Positions 1-7,702 of a stretch of DNA of 64,000 nucleotides are shown here, piece by piece. Position 1 is the stretch's first letter. Each line of letters opens with the position of its first letter. Made by a program: the position numbers and the translations under genes. A model generated the notes under the pieces. The model saw only the letters and a program-made list of their open reading frames with translations, was not told the origin of the DNA and searched no databases. Location: positions 5,299-69,298 of the forward strand of contig JBBRLR010000016.1 of the NCBI GenBank assembly GCA_038231255.1, given 5' to 3'. Source of the stretch: JALYUS01 sp038231255 (GTDB lineage Bacteria > Chloroflexota > Chloroflexia > Thermomicrobiales > JALYUS01).

Positions 1-1
1 G

Positions 2-196
2 CTCAACATCGAGGGATATGAGGAAAGGTGCGTCTTCCATCAGGTCGGCGCGCGAGTACTCGTCGAGGCGCAGCGACCGTGGCGCGTGGACGAGCCACGC
101 GAGAGTCGCCTCGTCTTCATCGGCACAGCCCTTGACAGCGAGGCGATTTGTGAGAAACTACGCCAGTGCGCCGCGACCGCGAGGGCAACGCGGTAA
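2..196 (+). CDS. COG0523 (CobW/P47K) GTPase, C-terminal fragment
   Basis: Only the last 64 residues are in the window; the gene runs off the left edge. The frame reads a typical CobW C-terminal domain: LVEAQRPWRVDEPRESRL followed by VFIGTALD and a closing helix before the TAA stop. Family members are G3E-class metallochaperone GTPases, several of which are induced by zinc starvation. The G-domain (Walker A, CxCC) lies outside the window, so activity cannot be judged. The L36 gene starts 31 nt downstream on the same strand, suggesting one operon. Family assignment is fairly firm from the RLVFIG segment; the metal handled is inference from the neighbour. Confidence 0.8.
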   Translation, partial: LNIEGYEERCVFHQVGARVLVEAQRPWRVDEPRESRLVFIGTALDSEAICEKLRQCAATARATR

Positions 197-227
197 GCCC
201 GCGTGGGCGATGTATCGGAGGAACGAC

Positions 228-344
228 GTGAAGGTATCCGCATCCGTTAAGAAGCGCAGCCCGGACGATATCGTCGTGCGGCGCAAGGGCAGAGTCTACG
301 TCATCAACAAGCGCAACCCGAAGCATAAGCAGCGGCAGGGTTAA
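228..344 (+). CDS. rpmJ: Ribosomal protein L36, cysteine-free (zinc-independent) form
   Basis: 38 residues, GTG start placed 3 nt after a GGAGGAAC Shine-Dalgarno. The sequence starts MKVSASVKKRSPDD and ends NPKHKQRQG, the L36 signature. The zinc-ribbon cysteines expected near positions 11, 14 and 27 are Ser, Asp and Asn, so this is the C(-) type that does not need zinc. In other bacteria such copies replace the zinc form under zinc limitation. Location after a COG0523 GTPase, rather than in a ribosomal operon next to infA or rpsM, supports the same role here. Whether a C(+) copy exists elsewhere cannot be seen. Confidence 0.92.
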   Translation: MKVSASVKKRSPDDIVVRRKGRVYVINKRNPKHKQRQG

Positions 345-372
345 TTCTGCGCGCGATCGTAACGATGAAACG

Positions 373-403
373 CAAAGGGAGAAGCGGATTGCTTCTCCCT
401 TTG
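373..403 (+). terminator. Terminator hairpin after rpmJ
   Basis: A 13-bp perfect stem (373-385 with 391-403) and 5-nt loop lie 28 nt after the rpmJ stop. No long T-run follows, so it may be a weak intrinsic terminator or a processing stem. Confidence 0.7.
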
Positions 404-440
404 TCGCGTCTCTTGTGGCGAAATCCCCTTCCCCACTCAT

Positions 441-458
441 CGCTCATTGCTCATTGCT
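441..458. repeat. R6 heptamer tract (unit GCTCATT)
   Basis: Two and a half copies of a 7-bp unit. Read on the minus strand it encodes the last residues and TGA stop of the amidohydrolase (SSNEQ-stop). Confidence 0.8.
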
Positions 459-1703
459 ACTGCCCAAGGGGCCCCCGCTCATGGCGGTGATCGGTCGCTG
501 GTGTTCGGGGAGGATTGCCCAGACCATGCGCTTGCGCTCCGGGGTGCGGGGGAGCGGCACGCCGTCCACCATCGTCAGGGTATTAACGAGGCGGCGCGCA
601 CCCTGCCGTGCGACCATCTGCGTGTCGTAGAAGGTGTAGTCGCCTTCCTCGATGCGGAACAGGGCGATGTCCGCCGCGCTACCGGGCTTAATCGTGCCGA
701 GATCGGGGCGGCGCATCGCGGCGGCGGGGCGGCTCGTCGCCCGCTCGATGACATCCGGCAGGCTCATGCCGAGATTGAGGAACTTGGAGAGCGTCGTGGG
801 CAGATCGAACATCGGGCCTTGCACGGCAAGTTGGTGGATGTCGCTCGAAATCACATCCGGCAGAATGCCCTGCGCCATCGCGATTTCGGCGGTATCGAAG
901 CCGAATGAGCCGGTGCCATGGCCGATATCGAGGATCAGCCCCGCTTGTTGCAGCGCGATCACATCCTCCCGCACGCGGCCGTCCGCGCCGATGATCCGGT
1001 GCTGGCCCTGCGTGCGGAAGCAGTGCGTAAGGATGTCGCCGGGCCGCAGAAGGGCAAGCACTTCATCGAGTGCGGGCGGGCTGCTGCCGATGTGGACCAT
1101 CAGCGGCAACCCGACGGTGTCCGCCAACTCGCGTGCCAGTTCCAGCGGGCGGATGCCAACGCCACGCGTCGTGCTCGCGTCAATGCGCGCCTTGATGCCG
1201 AGAATGATGTCTCGGTTCTCCTCAACGATGCTCACGGCAAGCGGGACGTTGCAGTATTCCAGCGTCGCCAGTTCGAATGTCGGCGCGATCAGGCCGATGG
1301 CGGACAAATTCAGGAGCGCGAAGGTGCGCACGCGGTTCGGCTCGGCGATATAGCGGCGGAAGCCGGGGAAGGAGTACGCGCCCGCGCTGCCGACATCGAG
1401 CCAGGTCGTCACGCCCGAGCGCGCAGCGACGGGGTCCGCCTCGATGCCCCAGTAGGTCACGCCCCAGTAGATATGCGTATGGAGGTCTATCAGCCCCGGC
1501 GTGACATACTGCCCCGTCGCGTCGAAGACCGTGCGGGCGCTGCCACGGTCGAGGGCGGGCGCGATTGCCGCCACACGCCCGCCCGTGATGCCGACATCGA
1601 GGCGTCCGCTGATCCCCGCGCCGGGATCGAGTACCTCGCCCCCGGCGATGATCGTGTCGTACCGCATCCCGCTGTCGCTATCGCCTGGTGCTCGTGCTGC
1701 CAC
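444..1703 (-). CDS. Amidohydrolase/deacetylase family metallohydrolase
   Basis: 419 residues in the dihydroorotase-like amidohydrolase superfamily. The N-terminal small beta-domain (TIIAGGEVLDPGAG, DVGITGGRVAAIAP) is followed by the metal motif GLIDLHTHIYWG (HxH), a mid-barrel HIG segment, DILTHCF and DVISSDIHQ, and a C-terminal IKPGSAADIALFR strand. This resembles the EF_0837-type amidohydrolase/deacetylase group; the substrate is unknown. GTG at 1703 is preferred because AAAGGA lies 8 nt upstream; an ATG at 1667 (MRYDTII) is the alternative and fits the family start better. The final five residues and the stop lie in a heptamer repeat tract. Confidence 0.85.
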   Translation of the reverse strand: MAARAPGDSDSGMRYDTIIAGGEVLDPGAGISGRLDVGITGGRVAAIAPALDRGSARTVFDATGQYVTPGLIDLHTHIYWGVTYWGIEADPVAARSGVTTWLDVGSAGAYSFPGFRRYIAEPNRVRTFALLNLSAIGLIAPTFELATLEYCNVPLAVSIVEENRDIILGIKARIDASTTRGVGIRPLELARELADTVGLPLMVHIGSSPPALDEVLALLRPGDILTHCFRTQGQHRIIGADGRVREDVIALQQAGLILDIGHGTGSFGFDTAEIAMAQGILPDVISSDIHQLAVQGPMFDLPTTLSKFLNLGMSLPDVIERATSRPAAAMRRPDLGTIKPGSAADIALFRIEEGDYTFYDTQMVARQGARRLVNTLTMVDGVPLPRTPERKRMVWAILPEHQRPITAMSGGPLGSSNEQ

Positions 1704-1733
1704 GGCGTTTTCCTTTCTGATGGCTCGTTCGAG

Positions 1734-1768
1734 GTTCGCAGTTCACAGTTCACAGTTCGCAGTTCACT
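1734..1768. repeat. R6 heptamer tract (unit GTTCACA/GTTCGCA)
   Basis: Five consecutive 7-bp units upstream of the amidohydrolase start on the minus strand. Confidence 0.8.
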
Positions 1769-1835
1769 GTGTGACGTTTAGTGGTGGCAGCATACCGGAC
1801 ATTGCGGCACGACTCAAATCTCAGCCGCCAACTGG

Positions 1836-1982
1836 GGAACCTAATCCCCGGCCCCTTCCGTTCCTCGGCGTGGGAAGGGGAGCGGACCTCCGCGAGATCG
1901 GAGCATTCAAGGAAAGGCCACGGCATCGCGAGGAGTCACCCCTTCCCACGCCGAGGGACGGAAGGGGCCGGGGGTTAGGTTC
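1836..1982. repeat. R4 inverted repeat, 44-bp arms
   Basis: Left arm 1837-1880 and right arm 1939-1982 are reverse complements with about 2 mismatches in 44. The core reads CCCCGGCCCCTTCC with TCGGCGTGGGAAGGGG. It ends 9 nt beyond the stop of the decarboxylase gene. Other copies are at 3416-3556 and 52449-52509. Confidence 0.9.
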
Positions 1983-1991
1983 TTAAACGCT

Positions 1992-3338
1992 TCAATCCTT
2001 CCCTGCAATGCGGAGGATCGCCGCGAGGCTGCGCTCAATATCCGTATTCGTCGTCGCCCACGAGGAGACGCTGATGCGCATCGCGGTCTGCCCCTGCCAG
2101 ACGGTGCTGCCGCACCAGCATGTCCCCTCCGCCTGCACCGCCGCGACGATGCGCCGGGTCGTTTCCGCATCGCCGAACGAGACGAGGACTTGATTGAGTT
2201 CAACATCGTTGAGAACGTCGTATCCGACCACGCGCAAGCCGTCAGCCATCTGGGCGGCGTACCGGCAATTGCGCTCGATCATCTCCGCCAGCCCGCTCCG
2301 GCCGAGCGAGCGCAGCGCCGCCCAAATGTCCACCGCGCGGGCACGCCGCGACGCCTCCGGCGTGTAATGGTTTGGCTCGCGCCCGCCGCTCTGCTGCAAA
2401 TACGCGGCGTTGAGCGTCATCGCCGCACGCAAGGCCTCGGGGTCGCGGACGAAGGCGAGACCACTGTCGTACGGCACGTTCAGCCACTTGTGCGCGTCCG
2501 TCGCCCACGAATCGGCATCTGCAAAACCCGCCACGAGGTGCGCGCGACTTGGCGCAGCCGCCGCCCACAGCCCGAATGCCCCGTCCACATGCACCCACGC
2601 CCCCGCATCATGCGCCGCCGCACAGATCGCTGCAGCCGGATCGAAGGCGCCGGTGTTGACGTTGCCCGCCTGGATGCAGACGATTGTCGGGCCGGTGAGG
2701 GGCGGCAGGGCATCGGCGCGCATCCGTCCCTGCCCGTCCACCGGCACGGTGACGACCCGGTTGCGCCCGAAGCCGACGAGGCCCAATGCCTTGACGAGGC
2801 TCGCATGCACCTCAGTGCCGACAACGACGGTGATCGGTGGCGCGCCGAACAGGCCGTCTGCCTCGACATCCCAGCCGACGCGCGCGAGCACCGCATGGCG
2901 TGCCGCCGCGAGCGCCGTGAAGTTCGCCACCGTCGCGCCGGTCACGAAGCCGCCACCGCACCCGGTCGGCAGATGCAGGGCGTCGCGCAGCCAGTCGAGC
3001 GTGATCTCTTCCAGCGCAGCGACGAGGGGCGACATGGCGGCGAAGGCGCAGTTCTGGTCCCACGCGCCCGCGAGCCAGTTCGCGGCGAGCGCGGCGGGCA
3101 GCGATCCGCCCGTCACGAAGCCGAAATACCGTCCGCCCGCCGAGGCAACCGTCGCGGGCGAGCCGATTTCATCGAGCAGCGCGACGACCGCAGCCGGGTC
3201 CATTGGCTGATCGGGAAACGGCCCCGCCAGTTCGGAAAGCCGCCGGATCGCCTCCGGTGTCGGGCTGACCGGCCGATCGTCCAACCCCGCGAGGTAGCGC
3301 GTCGCCCTTCCCGCCGTGTCCCGCAGCAATCCTTCCAT
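1992..3338 (-). CDS. Group II PLP-dependent decarboxylase-like protein
   Basis: 448 residues, matching the aromatic/glutamate/diaminobutyrate decarboxylase family. Visible landmarks are GFVTGATVANFTAL (cofactor-binding region), HVDGAFGLW (PLP-pyridine Asp near residue 252) and ATDAHKWLNVPYDSG (Schiff-base Lys near 284). Family members decarboxylate L-amino acids such as tyrosine, tryptophan or glutamate; substrate cannot be told here. The start at 3338 is chosen because GGGGAAGGGA sits just upstream; an in-frame ATG at 3362 would make that ribosome site coding. It lies alone between two R4 repeats, transcribed away from the deacetylase side. Confidence 0.87.
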   Translation of the reverse strand: MEGLLRDTAGRATRYLAGLDDRPVSPTPEAIRRLSELAGPFPDQPMDPAAVVALLDEIGSPATVASAGGRYFGFVTGGSLPAALAANWLAGAWDQNCAFAAMSPLVAALEEITLDWLRDALHLPTGCGGGFVTGATVANFTALAAARHAVLARVGWDVEADGLFGAPPITVVVGTEVHASLVKALGLVGFGRNRVVTVPVDGQGRMRADALPPLTGPTIVCIQAGNVNTGAFDPAAAICAAAHDAGAWVHVDGAFGLWAAAAPSRAHLVAGFADADSWATDAHKWLNVPYDSGLAFVRDPEALRAAMTLNAAYLQQSGGREPNHYTPEASRRARAVDIWAALRSLGRSGLAEMIERNCRYAAQMADGLRVVGYDVLNDVELNQVLVSFGDAETTRRIVAAVQAEGTCWCGSTVWQGQTAMRISVSSWATTNTDIERSLAAILRIAGKD

Positions 3339-3415
3339 TCCCTTCCCCTTCCATACGATCATCGTTACTGGAATTAGTATCGTGGAAGCGTCATGGACGG
3401 GCCAATGCTTGGCGG

Positions 3416-3556
3416 GGAACCTAACCCCCGGCCCCTTCCGTCCCTCGGCGTGGGAAGGGGTGACTCAGTTGACGTGCCGTGGCGTATCCTGAACGCTTGG
3501 AACTATCGGAGACTCCCCTCCCCTTCCTCGTGGGAAGGGGCCGGGGGTTAGGTTCC
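3416..3556. repeat. R4 inverted repeat, asymmetric copy
   Basis: Left arm 3416-3460 is a full R4 arm; the right arm (3519-3556) lacks the central block present in the copy at 1939-1982. It ends 5 nt from the deacetylase stop codon. Confidence 0.85.
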
Positions 3557-3560
3557 CGCA

Positions 3561-4721
3561 TTAGCCCAGGTTCTTGGCGAAGCCCACGAGGGTAGTACCG
3601 CCCGCGACGCGGACACGCGGCAACTGGAGGATGACGCCAGTGTCCTGTGGAGCGCGGACTTTGCCGTCGTTGGTCGTGAAGGCGATCTGGTAGCCCGCCC
3701 GCTTCGCGTCCGCCACCGTCGCGCCGTCATACCGCCCGGAGGGGTAGATGAATGTCGCACAGGGATGGCCAAGTTGCTCCTCGATCAGCGCCTTGCTTTG
3801 CGAGAGTTCGGCCCATCGCTGCCCGGTGGACATCCGGGTGAGGTCAGGGTGCGACTGCGTGTGTGAGGCGATCTCGACCATGCCGCTTTGGTCGAGTTCC
3901 TTGATCATGTTCCAGTTCATGTATTGCAGGTCGCCCCGGTCGCCCTTGTCTGCGGAATTGGTAATCACCGCGCTGGATGACTTCAGGCCGTACTGCTTGA
4001 GCACCGGCCATGCCTGGTCGTAGAAATCGCGGTAGCCGTCGTCGAAAGTGAGCACAATCGGCTTGGTCGGCAGCGGCGCACGCTGCGTGATCGCGGCAGT
4101 GAGTTCCGAAGGAAAGACGGCGTGATAGCCGTTCTTAACGAGCCATTCCATCTGCGCCGCGAAGTCCGCCGGCGTCACCGACAGGCCATAGCCGAGCCGG
4201 TCGCTGGCGACGGGATTGACGCGGATATAGTGGTACATCAGCACGGGTACGCGAATCGTGCCGTCCACCGGCTGCGCATTGCCCGCCGCGCCCTGATTCG
4301 GCGTCGGCGTCGGCCCGGAGGGTGTCGCGGTCGGCGGGATGGTCGTTGCTGCGGCGGCAATCGTCGGCGCGGGCGTCGAAGTCGGCACGAGGAGCGGCGG
4401 CGGCGGCGGCGGCTGCACATTGCTGCTTGCGCTCGTGAGGCCACCGGCGGTGAAGGTGGCGGGGATAATCGAAGTCGAAATTGAAGTTGAAGTCGAGATC
4501 GGATCGGCCCCGTCCGGCGCGCTCGCATCGGACGCTACCGCCGTCGGCAGCGAGGGTGCGGTGAGTGGGTCGGCAGGTTCGTCTACCGCCTGGGTGGTGT
4601 GGGGAGAAAGCGCCGCGCTCGCGACGAAGAAAATCAAAATCAGCGCCGGGACGATGCTGACCCAACGGGCATGCAGCCACGCCTTCGCGGGCCGGCGATC
4701 ACGATGCTGTGCTGGTTCCAT
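3561..4721 (-). CDS. Membrane-anchored polysaccharide deacetylase (NodB domain)
   Basis: 386 residues. A single N-terminal membrane segment (about 21-39) is followed by a Ser/Thr/Pro-rich linker (to about 155) and a NodB deacetylase domain. Motif 1 is LTFDDGY (225-230), motif 2 SHTQSHPD with His 287 and His 291, and motif 3 YPSGRYD (326-332), so the Asp-His-His metal triad is complete. The likely role is removal of N-acetyl groups from cell-surface or peptidoglycan polysaccharide outside the membrane. ATG 4721 is favoured over an upstream ATG at 4790 because GGGGAGGGG directly precedes it. Confidence 0.9.
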   Translation of the reverse strand: MEPAQHRDRRPAKAWLHARWVSIVPALILIFFVASAALSPHTTQAVDEPADPLTAPSLPTAVASDASAPDGADPISTSTSISTSIIPATFTAGGLTSASSNVQPPPPPPLLVPTSTPAPTIAAAATTIPPTATPSGPTPTPNQGAAGNAQPVDGTIRVPVLMYHYIRVNPVASDRLGYGLSVTPADFAAQMEWLVKNGYHAVFPSELTAAITQRAPLPTKPIVLTFDDGYRDFYDQAWPVLKQYGLKSSSAVITNSADKGDRGDLQYMNWNMIKELDQSGMVEIASHTQSHPDLTRMSTGQRWAELSQSKALIEEQLGHPCATFIYPSGRYDGATVADAKRAGYQIAFTTNDGKVRAPQDTGVILQLPRVRVAGGTTLVGFAKNLG

Positions 4722-4902
4722 ACCCCTCCCCGAATTCCTCACCGGCGGTATCCTACCATACCGATTCGATACCGCAACCGTTCTTCGCACCCACCAACGC
4801 GCGTCTCACGCGCCGCCTCCGCTCTCAATAACGCACGAACAGCACGTTAAGTTACGGCCCATCCCATATTCGTGCAATCGCGGCGGGCGACACAGGGGAG
4901 GA

Positions 4903-5064
4903 AATCGGGGAGAACCGCAGAGGCGCAGAGAGCGCAGAGAAATGCAGAGAAAGCGGCATGAAAGATCAAAGAGATTGGGTGCGATGCACCACTTCCCTTC
5001 ATCACCTCTTTGTCCTCCTTCCCTCTCTACGGTTCTCTGCGTTCTCTGCGGTTCTCCCCGGTTT
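4903..5064. repeat. R1 inverted repeat (GCGCAGAG type)
   Basis: A 17-bp perfect outer stem pairs 4906-4922 with 5044-5060; the arms continue as degenerate GCAGAG units. It fills the gap between the deacetylase and TPP-enzyme genes. Confidence 0.88.
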
Positions 5065-5073
5065 CGTCCGTAC

Positions 5074-6717
5074 TCAGGAGGACCAGAGGACGGGGTATGC
5101 GCCGCCGCCGGGGCCGACGAGATGCCAGGCGCTCGGCATCTCGCCGACGGCGACTTCAATCAGCGCCGGTTCATTGGCGGCGAGGGCATCGCCGAGCACA
5201 CTTCGCAATGCGTCGGGGTCGTGAACGCGGACGCCGCGGATGCCAAACGACTCCGCGAGCGCGACGAAATCCGGGTTGGCGAGGTCAGCGGCGATGACAT
5301 GGCCCGCGAATGATTCGCGCTGCGTCCGCTTCACGTTGCCGTACGCGTTATCGTTGAAGACGATGCCGACGACATTGAGTCGCTGCTGCCGCATCGTCGC
5401 CAGTTCCTGGACGTTGTACAGGAAGCCGCCATCACCCATCAGTGCGACGACCTTCTTGCTCGGGTTGCCGATCTGCGCGCCGAGCGCGGTCGCGAAGCCG
5501 GAACCCAACGTGCCCTGATAGCCGGGGCCGATAAAGGTGCGCGGCGTGTAGATCGGGTAGCCGAGCGTCGCGTAGAACGAGACCTGTGTGAGGTCCGTGA
5601 CGAGGATGCCGTCGTCCGGCAGTGCGTCGCGGATCGCGGCGCTGTACGCCGTTTGCGGCCGGATGGCCGCGAGTTGGGCAGTCGCCGCCTCCTTCGCCGC
5701 GCGCAACTCCGCCTCGCGCGACGGGCGGCGAGGCGCACCGTCGAGCAGGTCGCGCAGCGCGGCGAGCGCGGGTTTCGCGTCGCCGACGATGCCGACCGCC
5801 GGCGGCCCGTGGCGCGTAATTTCGTCCGGGTCAATGTCAATCCGAATCACCCGCGCGCCCGGCGGCAATCCCCACGCGATGGCGGGCTGGAAGAACCGCG
5901 TGCCGACCGCCAGCACGACATCGGCGTCTGGCAGAAGGCGCATCCCGGACAGGCCCGTCTGCGCGCGATACTCCCGATCCGAAAGCGCGCCGCGCCCGTC
6001 GAGCGACATAACGACCGGCGCTTCGAGTAGTTCGGCGACTGCCCTCAACTCATCCCACGCCGCCGCACTGAGCACGCCGCCACCGCTGTAGATCAGTGGG
6101 CGCTCGGCGGCGCGCAACAGATCGGCGGCCTGCCGCAACAGGTCGGGGTCGCCCGCACTCCGCTCGGTCGCGACCGGATCGAGGAGCGTCACATCTTCCG
6201 TCATTTGCAGCATGTCCGCCGGGACCTCGATCCCGACCGGGCGCGGTCGGCCCGTACGCAGCTGTCGGAATGCCTCACGCACGACGCCAGGGACGGCCGC
6301 CGGGGTTTCCGCGCGCCCGATCCACTTGGTGAACGATGCCATCAACTCACGCTGCCGGTGTACCTCGTGGAGCATCCCGTACCGCTTGTCAATCGTCGCG
6401 GTTGGGATCTGGCCCGCGATACAGAGCACGGGCGATGAGCACCCATAGGCGGTGGCGAGGGCGGCACTGGCATTCAGCAAGCCCGGCCCCGGCACAACCA
6501 TGCACGCGCCGATCCGCCCCGTCGTCCGCGCGTATCCATCGGCCATGTAGGCGGTCGCCTGCTCATGGCGCGTGTGGCAAACGGCGATGCGGTCGCGCTC
6601 CTCGTAGAGCGCGTCGTACGCCCAGTCGAGCTGCACGCCGGGCAATCCGAAGAGCGTTTCCAACCCTTCCCGCGCGAGGGACTGGACCAATGCTTGCCCG
6701 CCCGTCAGTCGTGGCAT
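5074..6717 (-). CDS. Thiamine-pyrophosphate-dependent enzyme, acetolactate synthase-like
   Basis: 547 residues with the three-domain layout of the acetolactate synthase/benzoylformate decarboxylase family. The N-terminal Pyr domain has FGLPGVQLDW and the conserved Glu in CHTRHEQATAYMADGY. A central Rossmann-like domain follows (YSGGGVLSA to VIRIDIDPDEI). The PP domain carries the TPP/Mg motif, ALMGDGGFLYNVQELAT to FNDNAYGN. No regulatory-subunit gene or other ilv genes are nearby, so a catabolic 2-keto-acid decarboxylase or ligase role is as likely as valine biosynthesis. ATG 6717 has AAGGAG 9 nt upstream. Confidence 0.87.
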   Translation of the reverse strand: MPRLTGGQALVQSLAREGLETLFGLPGVQLDWAYDALYEERDRIAVCHTRHEQATAYMADGYARTTGRIGACMVVPGPGLLNASAALATAYGCSSPVLCIAGQIPTATIDKRYGMLHEVHRQRELMASFTKWIGRAETPAAVPGVVREAFRQLRTGRPRPVGIEVPADMLQMTEDVTLLDPVATERSAGDPDLLRQAADLLRAAERPLIYSGGGVLSAAAWDELRAVAELLEAPVVMSLDGRGALSDREYRAQTGLSGMRLLPDADVVLAVGTRFFQPAIAWGLPPGARVIRIDIDPDEITRHGPPAVGIVGDAKPALAALRDLLDGAPRRPSREAELRAAKEAATAQLAAIRPQTAYSAAIRDALPDDGILVTDLTQVSFYATLGYPIYTPRTFIGPGYQGTLGSGFATALGAQIGNPSKKVVALMGDGGFLYNVQELATMRQQRLNVVGIVFNDNAYGNVKRTQRESFAGHVIAADLANPDFVALAESFGIRGVRVHDPDALRSVLGDALAANEPALIEVAVGEMPSAWHLVGPGGGAYPVLWSS

Positions 6718-6838
6718 TGCTTTACTGCTCCTTGTTGATCGCTCGTCACCCGCACGCCCCACGCGGCGAAACCGCGCAGTTTCCGCTCGCGCATCGTGCC
6801 ATTCGGCCCATGCAGTGTCAACGTAACCATTCGTTTCG

Positions 6839-6898
6839 GTAGCGTAGGCTGCAGCCTGCGTCTTTCTTGGTGGTAGCAGGCTGAAGCCTATGCCACCA
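6839..6898. repeat. R2 inverted repeat (GTAGCGTAGGCT type)
   Basis: Imperfect inverted repeat; the right arm reaches the stop codon of the downstream minus-strand phosphatase gene (TAG at 6901-6903). Confidence 0.8.
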
Positions 6899-6900
6899 GG

Positions 6901-7407
6901 CTAGAGAATCCAGTCCCGCTGGCGGGCGAAGGTGCGGAGGGCGATTTCTTGTTCGGGGCTGCTGATTGCGCCGGGGCTGAGGGCACGGAGTTCCGCGAGG
7001 GCGGCGTCGGGGGCGCTGCCCGCGCGAATGCGGTGTGCCGCGAGCACGGTGCCGGTCCGTCCTTGCCCCATTAAGCAATGGACGGCGATGGCGTGGTCGA
7101 GCGCATGCTGCCGGTCAATGAAAGCGAGGGCATAGTGCAGTTGCGCGGGGCTTGGCGCGTGGAGATCATCTACCGGCAGATGGAGGACTTCCAATCCATG
7201 TCGCGTCGGTACATCACTATCCAGCGGCGTTTCGGTGAGTGAGAGCACCGCGCGAATCCCGCGACTGCGGAGCCACGCGAGATCATCATCGAGCGCCGCT
7301 TGCGCGTCTTTTGGGGAGGCGTCGCCGGGCTTGCCGCCACGACGACTACCGGGACGCGGACACCCCGCAAGCCGCCCCTCGATTAACCAGTAAAATCCCT
7401 GCATCAT
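6901..7407 (-). CDS. Dual-specificity/tyrosine protein phosphatase-like protein
   Basis: 168 residues. The CX5R phosphatase loop reads VHCLMGQGRTGT with nucleophile Cys 111 and Arg 117, and the upstream Asp region VLHLPVDDLHAP fits the general-acid loop of the cyclin-phosphatase/DSP group. It begins MMQGFYWLIEGRLAGCPRPG, a start seen in compact bacterial DSPs that act on unknown phosphoproteins or phospholipids. It is a single gene flanked by repeats. Either of the two adjacent ATG codons (7407 or 7404) could be used. Confidence 0.85.
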   Translation of the reverse strand: MMQGFYWLIEGRLAGCPRPGSRRGGKPGDASPKDAQAALDDDLAWLRSRGIRAVLSLTETPLDSDVPTRHGLEVLHLPVDDLHAPSPAQLHYALAFIDRQHALDHAIAVHCLMGQGRTGTVLAAHRIRAGSAPDAALAELRALSPGAISSPEQEIALRTFARQRDWIL

Positions 7408-7702
7408 CCTGCTCCGTCACTGCGGCCTGAGGCGGCCCGTACCATCCCCGGACCATGTCTCTTCGCAGGATACGCCGCGCGCGCCTGATGCACATCGGTC
7501 GAATGGAGAGGGATCAGACCTAGCCGATTGTGGGGGCAAACTTTTTGAGTAACACAGCGGAGCGGACTTGAAGCCCGCTCCACCCGAGGGTCACACAGTT
7601 AGGGTGTACGCAGTTGGAGCAGTTCCCCCGTCCCCCGTGGGGAAGGGGACTGAGGGTTAGGGCGAACAGAGCATCTTAGCAGTTCAATGGTTGGTCACGA
7701 TC
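7408..7702. other. Gene-free gap with fragments of repeats
   Basis: No supportable gene. It holds a short palindrome around 7558-7581 (GAGCGGACTTGAAGCCCGCTC) and a G/C-rich block at 7620-7665 resembling a decayed R4 copy. Confidence 0.6.

Noticed and set aside
1..227. Zur box for the COG0523-L36 operon
   Set aside because: The promoter lies left of the window; nothing in the visible part qualifies.
1734..1768. CRISPR-like array
   Set aside because: Units are 7 bp without spacers and no cas genes are present; this is a heptamer tract.
2190..3377. Long open frame on the plus strand opposite the PLP decarboxylase
   Set aside because: It is an antisense shadow of a clearly conserved gene; the sequence is Arg/His-rich with no motifs, as expected in GC-rich DNA.
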